The notes beneath the pieces are model-generated. The model worked only from the letters and a program-made list of their open reading frames with translations, made no database searches and was not told the DNA's origin. A stretch of DNA of 64,000 nt from JAMQKA01 sp034521835. Lineage in GTDB: Bacteria; Bacteroidota; Rhodothermia; Balneolales; Balneolaceae. The first letter of the stretch is position 1. The number at the start of each line of letters is the position of its first letter. The position numbers and the translations under genes were made by a program. The DNA lies in assembly GCA_034521835.1 (NCBI GenBank), contig JAXHMA010000004.1:744001-808000 (forward strand). Direction: 5' to 3'. This document shows, piece by piece, positions 38,401 through 46,232 of this stretch.

Positions 38401-38875
38401 GGAACACCTCCGTGAGCTTGATGCCGTGAAAGAAGGGATCGGTCTGCGGGCATTTGGCCAGAAAGATCCACTGCTGGAGTATAAACGCGAAGCCTTCGAG
38501 ATGTTCAAGCAGCTGGTTGACGAGATAAACCAAGAGGCCGTATCCCTGATCTGGAAAGCGATACCCGAAACCCAGGCTGACAAGAAGCAGCTTAAGCAGG
38601 CCGAGAAGCAGAAAGCCAAAGTGGATGTAAATCGCGCCAAAACCCAGCATGCCGATTCAACGAATATGGGCTTTAAAACCGGCCAGCAAAACGGCGGACA
38701 GGGACAGCAACAGCGCAGCGACCAGAAGCCCGAGCCAGTGACGGTAGAAGAAGAGCCGGGCCGTAACGATTACGTAAAAGTACAGAATATGGAAAGCGGT
38801 AAAGTCATTGATATTAAATGGAAAAAAGCCAAGCGCATGATCGAAGACGAAGGTTGGATCCTCATCGAAAAATAG
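35489..38875 (+). CDS. secA: Preprotein translocase ATPase SecA
   Basis: A 1128-residue motor with Walker A TGEGKT (about 166-171), Walker B IIDEVDS (270-276; then ILIDEARTPLIISG) and the DEAD-motor second domain (VATNMAGRGTDIKL, RRIDLQLRGRAGRQGDPG). Acidic, Lys-rich inserts (residues about 400-480) make it longer than the E. coli protein, as usual in this phylum. The C-terminus (VQNMESGKVIDIKWKKAKR) lacks a zinc-binding SEC-C motif. It pushes preproteins through SecYEG. It diverges from rpmH and precedes ppgK by 84 bp. Confidence 0.98.
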   Translation: MFEQITDILTKVFGSKSERDLKKLWPIVDQINEYDEQMQKLSDDELRQKTEDFKAQINQATSGIDKELKETKRTLNSNEEDLSVGEHRELTELVDSLEEERNEVVEEILEEILPEAFAVLKDTCRRFVGKTWMVGGSENEWGMVPYDVQLVGAIVLHQGRIAEMKTGEGKTLAAIFPAYLNALAGRGVHIVTVNDYLAKRDAEWNEPIFNFHGLEVDCVDRYKPNSEQRRKAYRADITDGTNNEFGFDYLRDNMVISSEQMVQREHHFCIIDEVDSILIDEARTPLIISGPVPQDTQSHKYEELKPRVESLVRAQKNLVASLVKEAQEHLENDDEEAAGLALYRAQRGFPKNRQFRKMMQIPANERLMQQTEAFYLQDNARRLPEVDKELYYSVDMKQNSIEMTEKGQDFITKSDEDEDFFVIPDIGTETTDIDEEMDELKQEKIKEIENKEEWSEDYKEKKIKEAEKEVEQEREQRYNELRRRFSERSDRIHTVNQLLKAYTLFEREEEYIVQEGKVQIVDEHTGRVLSGRRYSDGLHQAIEAKEDVKVEATTQTYATITLQNYFRMYHKLSGMTGTAATEEGEFTEIYDLDVVVIPTNEPVIRDDKEDLVFRTKREKYNAVIDKIQEYHDKGQPVLVGTTSVDVSETISRMLKRQNISHNVLNAKQHARESDIVTQAGHPGAVTVATNMAGRGTDIKLAPGVKEKGGLAIIGTERHESRRIDLQLRGRAGRQGDPGVSQFYVSLEDDLMQLFASDRVAKVMDRLNFEEGEVITHSWITKSLERAQKKVEQNNFSIRKKQLEYDDVLNNQREVIYARRKHALEGDQLRSDIYEMVEDLVQRVVEEHFPEGEVEKLREEILRFLAVDIELEPEEMKRMHEDGLIDHIIEKAFEAYRHKEKMISEPLYNVIKNIEESDAENKPTKVQVVFTDGLRRIRVVVDVDKALENEGHEVARALERTAILSTIDDKWMEHLRELDAVKEGIGLRAFGQKDPLLEYKREAFEMFKQLVDEINQEAVSLIWKAIPETQADKKQLKQAEKQKAKVDVNRAKTQHADSTNMGFKTGQQNGGQGQQQRSDQKPEPVTVEEEPGRNDYVKVQNMESGKVIDIKWKKAKRMIEDEGWILIEK

Positions 38876-38959
38876 ATAGTTATTGGATATCGATTATTCC
38901 GGAATTTGGCAGATTCCATTCCACCTTACCTATAGCTAATTAACCAATAACAACACCGG

Positions 38960-39721
38960 ATGGAAGTACTGGGCATAGATATCGGGAGTTATGGGATCAA
39001 GGGTTGTGTGGTAGATACCGAAAAGGGCGAAATTGTCTCCAACCGCTACAGCACGCAACCGCTAGATGAAAACGCCCCTCATAAAGTGCTGGCCCGTCTT
39101 CATGATGTTGTAAACAAGCATTTTAAGTGGAAAGGTCCATTGGGATGCGCATTTCCCGCCGCAGTAAATAAAGGCGTTGTGCTGTCTTCAAAACGCATCG
39201 ATGAATCATGGACCGATGTAGATGCGACTCAGCTATTTTCTGAGATTACCGATAATCCTGTAGCCGTCATTAATGATACCGATGCCACCGGTATAGCTGA
39301 AATGAAATTTGGAGCTGGTAAGAATCATCAGGAGGGCACTATCATTGTGCTTACGGTGGGAACCGGTATCGGCTCATCCCTGTTTCGGAATGGTATTTTA
39401 ATACCCAACACGGAATTGGGACTTATCGAAATTAACGGAACCACAATAGAGAAACACGCCTCCAATAAAACGCGAAAAGAAGAGGGAATCCGTAAAAAAA
39501 CGTGGGGTAAACGCCTTCAGGATGTACTAGAAAACCTGGAAACCATTTTTCATCCTGATCTTTTTATCCTGGGTGGACAGCTTAGCCGAAAAGCCGAAAA
39601 AACCTTTCCCTATATAAAAGTGAATACTGGTTTCAAGGCAGCTCGTTTTTTAAATGAGGCCAGTATTGTTGGTGCAGCAATCGTTGCTTCTAAAGAAGCT
39701 GAAAAAGTGCAGCAACCCTAG
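38960..39721 (+). CDS. ppgK: Polyphosphate glucokinase (ROK family)
   Basis: A 253-residue protein with LGIDIGSYGIKGCVVDTEKG as the N-terminal phosphate site, INDTDATGIAEMKFGAG and VLTVGTGIGSSLF. These match the PpgK branch of ROK kinases, which phosphorylate glucose with polyphosphate (and often ATP). Downstream of secA, perhaps co-transcribed. Confidence 0.88.
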   Translation: MEVLGIDIGSYGIKGCVVDTEKGEIVSNRYSTQPLDENAPHKVLARLHDVVNKHFKWKGPLGCAFPAAVNKGVVLSSKRIDESWTDVDATQLFSEITDNPVAVINDTDATGIAEMKFGAGKNHQEGTIIVLTVGTGIGSSLFRNGILIPNTELGLIEINGTTIEKHASNKTRKEEGIRKKTWGKRLQDVLENLETIFHPDLFILGGQLSRKAEKTFPYIKVNTGFKAARFLNEASIVGAAIVASKEAEKVQQP

Positions 39722-40053
39722 TTTTTTTTCTCGCCTTTGAGTTAAACTTTTTTAACCCTCTTTCTCTCGGTTTCAGAGCAACCATTCACAACCCGCTTTA
39801 CTTGGAATACTCCTGCTTTTTTCGCCCTTTTACTGCTTCTTGCGACCAATACATTAGAACATTTTATAAAAGAGTTTAAAACAGGAGTTTAGTAGTAAAA
39901 ATGTTATCATTATAAATGGTTTCTAGGAGTGAAATCATAAATAGTTAAGGGTACAATTCAATAAGAGGTATAATACGTAATACCTCGTTGGTTCAGCCGG
40001 TTAAAAACTATTACCGGTTTTTTTAACATAAATTGCTTGAGAGGTAATGGAGA
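39722..40053. promoter_or_regulatory. Leader and promoter region of the LuxR-type regulator
   Basis: No gene is seen. It contains an inverted repeat (39965-39986, GAGGTAT and ATACCTC around an 8-base centre) and, just after it, a weak hairpin CCGGT...ACCGG followed by a T7 run (about 39998-40025). A Shine-Dalgarno-like GAGAGG precedes the ATG at 40054. The hairpin plus T run resembles a terminator in the leader, so attenuation or autoregulation is possible (inference). Confidence 0.45.
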
Positions 40054-40701
40054 ATGATAAAGATCGTACTAAGCTTTGAAGACAAAACACTATTCCAAAA
40101 AGTTAAACAGCTGATAGAGAGAGGGCCGCTTTCGACTTCTATATTGTCAGAAACATCCACAACCACTGAATTAATTAACGCACTTAAAAGACAGGTTCCT
40201 GACCTGGTCGTACTTGGAGTTAATGCTGATGCATCCAAAAATAAAGAGACACTGGGTTACATCACTAGTATGTATTTAGGATTACCTATTCTGGCTGTTG
40301 GCAGAGGATTGGATGATGATATGGTAACTCATTTGATAAAATCCGGGGCAATGGGATACCTCGATGAAACGGAGTTAACTACTTATCTGATGACCGCTGT
40401 GGATTCACTGGTAAATCGAAAGAAAAATTTTGTGAGCAATACCGTGGCCAACCGGGTTTCTGAAGAGATCAACATGCTAAACTTAAAAGCTCGGCAAAAA
40501 AAACTTTCGGAAAGAGAGCTGCAGGTGATGAAGATGATTGGATGGGAGATGAGCATGGAGGAGATTGCTGACCAGCTTGCGGTAAGCGTGCGTACGGTAT
40601 ATACATACCGCTCCAGGGTGATGGAAAAAATGGGGCTTAAGTCTAACATAGCCATCCGTCGTTACATGTTGGATAAACAGTTGGTTGAGAAAAACTTTTG
40701 A
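40054..40701 (+). CDS. LuxR/NarL-type regulator with degenerate receiver domain
   Basis: A 215-residue protein. The N-terminal half has a receiver-like fold (IVLSFEDKTLFQKVKQLIE, LVVLGVNADASKN) but the phosphoacceptor Asp is absent: VVLGVNA stands where VLDV would be. The C-terminal HTH (about 148-208: KLSERELQVMKMIGWEMSME, VSVRTVYTYRSRVMEKMG) is clear. It is probably not controlled by phosphorylation in the usual way. It stands alone, with an upstream inverted repeat and a terminator after the stop. Confidence 0.85.
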   Translation: MIKIVLSFEDKTLFQKVKQLIERGPLSTSILSETSTTTELINALKRQVPDLVVLGVNADASKNKETLGYITSMYLGLPILAVGRGLDDDMVTHLIKSGAMGYLDETELTTYLMTAVDSLVNRKKNFVSNTVANRVSEEINMLNLKARQKKLSERELQVMKMIGWEMSMEEIADQLAVSVRTVYTYRSRVMEKMGLKSNIAIRRYMLDKQLVEKNF

Positions 40702-40724
40702 TAGTGAATTGCAGTCTAAACTAA

Positions 40725-40755
40725 AGCTCGGGAACTAATTTCCGGGCTTTTTTTA
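40725..40755 (+). terminator. Terminator after LuxR-type gene
   Basis: AGCTCGGGA (40725-40733) pairs with TTCCGGGCT (40740-40748), with GU pairs, and is followed by six T. Confidence 0.85.
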
Positions 40756-41398
40756 TAGGTATTCCAATAAGTTTCAAGGCTAAACTTCAATGTGGATTTT
40801 GGCCTGGTATAGTTTAAAAAGATGCGAACATTTTTCTTTCCCTTCTTTTTTACAGAGAAAAGGCCGTGCCTGTACTACTACTTTAATCCTGTACTTTAAA
40901 CCTGCCACTAGAATTTTTCCAGTAGAATATTCCGTAAAGCCTTCCTTCGAATATTTCTCCAACTGATAGTAAAGACTTTTTCTGCTATTAATAGAAGCAA
41001 ATTATTGGCTAATCCTCTATTTCTCCCGGTTAAGTTAATCTGCAATATTCAGATTATGAGAAGTAAGCAAGCTGTGAAAAAATCAGTTTGAATAGTAATA
41101 TTTGAATCCCTATACTCTCGTATATTTAAATAAATTAGGTATTAATAATTAATTACTTAATTTTATTTTAAATTTTATCAAATAAACCTAAAATAAAAAC
41201 AGACATTGAAACAGCAGTCATGTGAATGGCTGTAGCTATATGGGAAGCTAAATCCCTATACAACTATAAATAAAAAAGGCTGGAAGTGTGGTAGCACTCC
41301 CAGCCGTAACAACAGTTAGGTCACTTATACATGGTGTATGTTCTTCTTTTCAGAAGAAGAGGTGCCCTTTCTGCATTCCTAATCTAATCATTTTCGTT
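40756..41398. other. Long gap before susC: possible small minus-strand ORF and orphan hairpin
   Basis: The gap is AT-rich. A minus-strand frame (40962-40780, TTG start, 60 residues, LEKYSKEGFTEYSTGKILVA, C-rich LCKKEGKEKC) extends upstream to a stop with no ATG. It could be a relic, but I give it low weight. A 28-base hairpin with a minus-strand T run lies at 41272-41305. The susC leader of 110 or more bases has no other feature I can name. Confidence 0.4.
41272..41305 (-). terminator. Orphan minus-strand terminator upstream of susC
   Basis: GGCTGG and AGTG (41278-41287) pair with CACT and CCAGCC (41294-41305), with one mismatch. On the minus strand this is followed by TTTTTTATTTAT. No minus-strand gene ends here, so it may end an antisense or small RNA from the susC leader, or form part of a leader control element. 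Confidence 0.65.
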
Positions 41399-44300
41399 AT
41401 GAAAATAAATGTAATCATCCCCTCCCCCCTACGGAAGCTCCTCCTAAAGCTTACAGGAGCTGTACTACTCATGCTATGTGTTTTTTCTCAGGCCATGGCA
41501 GTAAACGCTCTACTCTTCCAGGCAGAGCGTACAATTGAAGGAACCGTGACCACCTCGGATACCGGCGATCCGTTGCCCGGGGTTAATGTCATGATCCAGG
41601 GAACCGACCAGGGTACAACCACTAACGCAGAAGGCGTTTATTCGCTGGCGGTGGAAAGTGAGGATGCCATACTCATTTTCTCCTTTATCGGATACGATCG
41701 GCAGGAAATACCGGTAGCTGGTCAAGCCACAATAGACGTTGCCATGCAGCCCAGCTCTACACAGATGTCTGATGTTGTTGTGACGGCACTTGGCGTGGAA
41801 CGGCAGGAAAAATCGCTGGGCTATTCAGTGCAGAAAGTGGAAACTGCTGACCTGAATGCGGCACGAGAGACTAATTTTGTCACCAACCTGCAGGGATCTG
41901 TCTCAGGAGCACAGATGGCAACTTCTCCCGGCACCATGGGCGGCTCATCCCGGATTCTGCTGCGTGGTATTAACTCCATTTCCGGTGATAACCAGCCGCT
42001 GTTCGTTATTGACGGTGTGCCGATAGATAACTCCAACTTTAATTCTGAGCTCACTCAATCCGGCGAAGGCGGTGCGCCCGATTATGGTAACGCGGCCCAG
42101 GATATCAATCCAAGTGATGTGGAGTCCATCTCCATACTCAAGGGACCGAATGCCGCTGCTCTGTATGGTTCGAGAGCGGCCAACGGAGCCATATTGATTA
42201 CCACAAAAAGTGGGATGGCACGCGATGGTATCGGTATCGATTTCAGCAGTGGCGTGCAGGTGGAGATGCCCTATCTTTACCCGGATTACCAAAACCAGTA
42301 TGGCGGCGGCTACGTACAGGAGTTTGACGTTTTTGAGTACAATCCCGGCGTTCATCCGGAAAGTTACGCCGCATTCGACGGCCAATTGATGGTCGATTAT
42401 TCATCCGATGAAAGCTGGGGCCCCAGAATGGACGGGCAGATGGTGCGCCACTGGGATAGCTGGTACCCCGATAATGAAAGCTTCGGAGAGCTCAGGGCGT
42501 TTAGTCCAAATCCTGATAATGTGAAGAATTTTTTCCGGAATGGAGTAAAGCTATCCAACAGCATCTCCTTTTATGGGGGCAACGAAAAGGCGACGTACAG
42601 GGCCTCCTATTCCAACCTGGATCAGCAGGGAACGCTGCCTAACAGCGGTTTGAACAGGCATAACGTGTCGCTGAGTGGAACGCTGGACCTAACCGACAGG
42701 CTGCAGGTTTCATCCAAGATTAACTACATAAATAATAAGGCACATGGGCGGGCTTCTGTTGGAGATTATACCAGCAGCGGTCGAATGGGCGTGATGTCAT
42801 CCTTCAATACCTGGTTTGAGCGCCAGCTTGATATGGATCGCCTGCGTGACTACAAGGCAGCCGATGGCTCCTTTAAACACTGGAACCTGATCAGTCCCAG
42901 CAACCTGGGGCCGTTCTACTGGGTGAGTCCCTACTTTGAAGTATACGAGAACACCAATAACGACCGACGCGAGCGGGTTTTTGGATTCCTGTCGCTATCC
43001 TATGACATCCTCGACAATCTGACGATAACCGGATGGGCTAGAACCGATTTCTATGACGACCGCCGGGAGCGTAGTGTAGCGGTAGGGCATGTCAATAATA
43101 GCATGTACAGCCAGGATATTATAGCAAAACGGGAAGACAACTTTCAGGTACTAACCAAGTACACCACCGATTGGGGGAATTTTTCCTTCGATGCCACACT
43201 TGGTGGTAACATCCGCAACGAGAGGCTCCACTACGAGCAGCTCGAGACGGTAGGCGGGCTCACCGTACCCAACTATTACAATATCGAGGCCTCCACGGAC
43301 CGACCGTTCCTCAATGACTACGAGGAAGAAGTACTGGTCTATGGCGTATTTGGAAGTGCGAACGTAGGCTTCAAGGAGACGATTTTTTTGGATGCCTCCC
43401 TGCGGAACGACTGGTCGTCCACTCTGCCGGTTGATAATAATTCATACCTCTATCCCGCGGTTTCCTCAAGCCTGGTCTTTACCGAACTTATCAAACCAGG
43501 CTACTTTTTGGGCTATGGAAAACTCCGTTTTGGATGGGCCCAGGTGGGCAACGCGACGGATCCCTATCGTCTGAGTGGGTATTATGAGCCGCAAACCGGG
43601 TATGGAAGCATCCCTACCTTTAATGTGCCCAACATTCTGAACAACTCGCGTCTGAGACCAGAAATTACTACCTCTACAGAGATAGGTATTAATCTGCAAT
43701 TTCTGGACGCACGAATACGCCTGGATGCCACGGCTTATCGCATGGTTTCTACAGATCAAATTGTTGACCTGGCTGTTTCCAGCACAAGCGGATACTCCGC
43801 GGCCATTATAAATGCCGGCGAAATCCGGAATGAAGGCCTGGAAATAACGCTGAATGGAACGGTGATCACCAACCCGCAAGGCTTTAACTGGGAGGTTGGG
43901 CTGAACTGGGCCCGAAACCAGAATGAGGTGGTTGAGTTGGCCCAGGGACAGGATAACTACCAGCTGGTGAGCGCTGGTTCTGGGAATGGTGTTTCTCTGA
44001 ATGCCCGAGTGGGCGAACCTTATGGGACACTAATCGGCGACGGTATTGCAACCAACGAGCAGGGGCAAAGGCTGGTGGATGGAAACGGTCTCTACGTGCG
44101 GGCCCCTAACAGGGTGCTTGGAAACGTGCTGGCCGACTTTACCGGCGGAATCAAAAATACCTTTAACTACAAGGGACTCAGCCTGAGCGCGCTGGTCGAT
44201 TACCAAGTGGGCGGAGATATCTTCTCTGTTACCAGTAGCACAGGTATGTATGCCGGCCTGCTCCAGGAGACCGTCGGCCTGAATGACAAAGGCAATCCGA

Positions 44301-44674
44301 TTCGTGATCCCGTTAGTGAAGGAGGCGGTATAAAGCTTGAGGGCGTGACCCAAAACGGCTCTCCAAATGAGACCTACGTGGAGGCGATCGACTATTTTAA
44401 AAACATGTTTGATGGCCAGCACATCTATGATGCCAGCTTCGTCAAGCTGCGGCAGGTGACCATAGACTACAATCTTCCGCAACGGCTGCTGGAAAATCTG
44501 CCCATTCAGAACCTTTCCCTGGGCGTGGTGGGTAGAAACCTGTTGATCATCCACAAAAACATCCCCCATGTAGACCCAGAAACGGCCATGGGTTCAGGCA
44601 ATATCCAGGGTTACGAGTCTGCCCAGCTGCCCACGCCGCGATCGATAGGATTTAACGTGAAGACCTCCTTCTAA
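41399..44674 (+). CDS. SusC/RagA-type TonB-dependent outer-membrane transporter
   Basis: The ATG at 41399 gives 1091 residues with a signal region (LLLKLTGAVLLMLCVFSQAMA). A longer frame from 41288 is less likely. A carboxypeptidase-like beta domain follows (IEGTVTTSDTGDPLPGVNVM), then the SusC signature (LRGINSISGDNQPLFVIDGV) and a plug (NPSDVESISILKGPNAAALYG), then the beta barrel to the last residue Phe. It takes up a ligand with its SusD lid using TonB energy. It starts a probable operon with susD and copper amine oxidase, which suggests an amine-containing substrate (inference). Confidence 0.94.
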   Translation: MKINVIIPSPLRKLLLKLTGAVLLMLCVFSQAMAVNALLFQAERTIEGTVTTSDTGDPLPGVNVMIQGTDQGTTTNAEGVYSLAVESEDAILIFSFIGYDRQEIPVAGQATIDVAMQPSSTQMSDVVVTALGVERQEKSLGYSVQKVETADLNAARETNFVTNLQGSVSGAQMATSPGTMGGSSRILLRGINSISGDNQPLFVIDGVPIDNSNFNSELTQSGEGGAPDYGNAAQDINPSDVESISILKGPNAAALYGSRAANGAILITTKSGMARDGIGIDFSSGVQVEMPYLYPDYQNQYGGGYVQEFDVFEYNPGVHPESYAAFDGQLMVDYSSDESWGPRMDGQMVRHWDSWYPDNESFGELRAFSPNPDNVKNFFRNGVKLSNSISFYGGNEKATYRASYSNLDQQGTLPNSGLNRHNVSLSGTLDLTDRLQVSSKINYINNKAHGRASVGDYTSSGRMGVMSSFNTWFERQLDMDRLRDYKAADGSFKHWNLISPSNLGPFYWVSPYFEVYENTNNDRRERVFGFLSLSYDILDNLTITGWARTDFYDDRRERSVAVGHVNNSMYSQDIIAKREDNFQVLTKYTTDWGNFSFDATLGGNIRNERLHYEQLETVGGLTVPNYYNIEASTDRPFLNDYEEEVLVYGVFGSANVGFKETIFLDASLRNDWSSTLPVDNNSYLYPAVSSSLVFTELIKPGYFLGYGKLRFGWAQVGNATDPYRLSGYYEPQTGYGSIPTFNVPNILNNSRLRPEITTSTEIGINLQFLDARIRLDATAYRMVSTDQIVDLAVSSTSGYSAAIINAGEIRNEGLEITLNGTVITNPQGFNWEVGLNWARNQNEVVELAQGQDNYQLVSAGSGNGVSLNARVGEPYGTLIGDGIATNEQGQRLVDGNGLYVRAPNRVLGNVLADFTGGIKNTFNYKGLSLSALVDYQVGGDIFSVTSSTGMYAGLLQETVGLNDKGNPIRDPVSEGGGIKLEGVTQNGSPNETYVEAIDYFKNMFDGQHIYDASFVKLRQVTIDYNLPQRLLENLPIQNLSLGVVGRNLLIIHKNIPHVDPETAMGSGNIQGYESAQLPTPRSIGFNVKTSF

Positions 44675-44719
44675 CCTGTAACTGCAAATTCCCAATTCCC
44701 AACACAACTCCCTATAACC

Positions 44720-46177
44720 ATGAAAAAAATAACCCAAACTTTGATATTTATCGTAGCCTTCGGGCTTTTCGGTTGCTACGATAATTTTGAAGATATAAAC
44801 ACCGATCCCAATAACCCGACCCGTGTGCCTCCCTCGTATCTGCTCTCCAACGCGCAGCGAGAGCTTGTACAGGAAATACTCGGCATGGATTCTAATACCG
44901 GCCACACCGGCTGGGCTGTGCAGTACGTGCAGTATTGGTCGAACACCCTGTACACCCAAACCACACGCTATCAGGATGTGGAAGCCGACTGGAGCGATTT
45001 CTATAACCAGGGGCTGGCCGACCTGCAAGAGATCATTAGAATTAATTCCGATCCGGAGCGTATGGCCGAAGCCAGCCAGTATGGCAGCAATAATAACCAG
45101 ATCGCCATTGCGCAGATCCTGCAGGTCTGGGGCTTTCATAATGTGACCGATATCTGGGGAGATGTTCCCTATACAGACGCACTAAAAGCCAGCGAAAACT
45201 TTTCTCCGGCTTATGATGAGCAGGAGGTGATTTACAACTCACTTATTGACCTGCTTGATGATTCCATTGACCGGATAGAAGAAAACGGAAGGTCTCCCGA
45301 AGGCGATCTGATTTTTTCGGGTAATATGAGTCTGTGGAGAAGTTTCGCCAACTCCCTGAAGCTGCGGCTGGGCATGCGCATGTCTGAGGTAGCCCCCTCG
45401 CGGGCTGAAACGGTTGTGCAGGAGGCGGTAAGCGGCGGGGTGATCAGCTCTATTGATGAAAATGCCTATTTCCCGTATATCCAGTCTGCACCCAATTTCA
45501 ACCCCTGGTTCCACGAGGCCTATGTGGAAGGGGGCAGCTTTAACCTGGCGATGACCAATACCGCTATTGACAAGCTAAAAGCCTACCAAGATCCACGGAT
45601 GTATGTATATGCCGCTCCTTCCATCGATGGCAGTGAGTACGTAGGCATACCCTACGGCGTTGAGTCCGGGATAGCTTCCGCCTACGATAACGCCGAGGTC
45701 TCCTTCCATACCGATGAGGTCTACAATTCCCCGGGCCGCATCATGACCTATTCTGAGGTACTGCTTTTGCAGGCCGAAGCGGCTGAACGCGGATGGATCA
45801 GCGGAGATCCCAAAGCCCTGTATGAGGCGGGAATCAGGGCCAGTATGGAAGAGTGGAACGTACCCGACAGCCTGGATGTAGACGCCTACCTGCAGCAGCA
45901 GATGGTAGCGTACGATTCTGACTCCTACAAGGAAAAAATTGGGAACCAGCTCTGGTTTGCTCTCTACATGCAGCCGCTCGAAACATGGGCGGAATGGCGA
46001 AGGCTGGGTTTCCCCGATCTCAAACCGGCACCGGACGCCTTCCGCGGGCGCGACATTCCCCGGCGTAGGGGCTATCCCAATAGTGAGAGTGATCTCAACA
46101 TGGATAACTATAACACCGCCGTGCAAAGGCAGGGACCCGACGAGATGTCTACGCGCGTCTGGTGGGATCAGAACTGA
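44720..46177 (+). CDS. SusD/RagB family outer-membrane lipoprotein
   Basis: A 485-residue lipoprotein (signal TLIFIVAFGLFGCYDN, lipid Cys at about residue 19) with the SusD signatures INTDPNNPTRVPPSYLLSNA, HNVTDIWGDVPYTDALK and PGRIMTYSEVLLLQAEAAERG. It lies 45 bp after susC and is the ligand-binding lid of that transporter. The next gene, a copper amine oxidase, starts 55 bp later. Confidence 0.92.
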   Translation: MKKITQTLIFIVAFGLFGCYDNFEDINTDPNNPTRVPPSYLLSNAQRELVQEILGMDSNTGHTGWAVQYVQYWSNTLYTQTTRYQDVEADWSDFYNQGLADLQEIIRINSDPERMAEASQYGSNNNQIAIAQILQVWGFHNVTDIWGDVPYTDALKASENFSPAYDEQEVIYNSLIDLLDDSIDRIEENGRSPEGDLIFSGNMSLWRSFANSLKLRLGMRMSEVAPSRAETVVQEAVSGGVISSIDENAYFPYIQSAPNFNPWFHEAYVEGGSFNLAMTNTAIDKLKAYQDPRMYVYAAPSIDGSEYVGIPYGVESGIASAYDNAEVSFHTDEVYNSPGRIMTYSEVLLLQAEAAERGWISGDPKALYEAGIRASMEEWNVPDSLDVDAYLQQQMVAYDSDSYKEKIGNQLWFALYMQPLETWAEWRRLGFPDLKPAPDAFRGRDIPRRRGYPNSESDLNMDNYNTAVQRQGPDEMSTRVWWDQN

Positions 46178-46232
46178 CAAAAAACGAACGTACAATTCAC
46201 ATCACCTATCACCCTATATAATCAATCTTATC

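Noticed and set aside
40780..40962. 60-residue minus-strand frame before susC
   Set aside because: No ATG, only a TTG, with an upstream stop. It could be a relic but there is no recognisable family.
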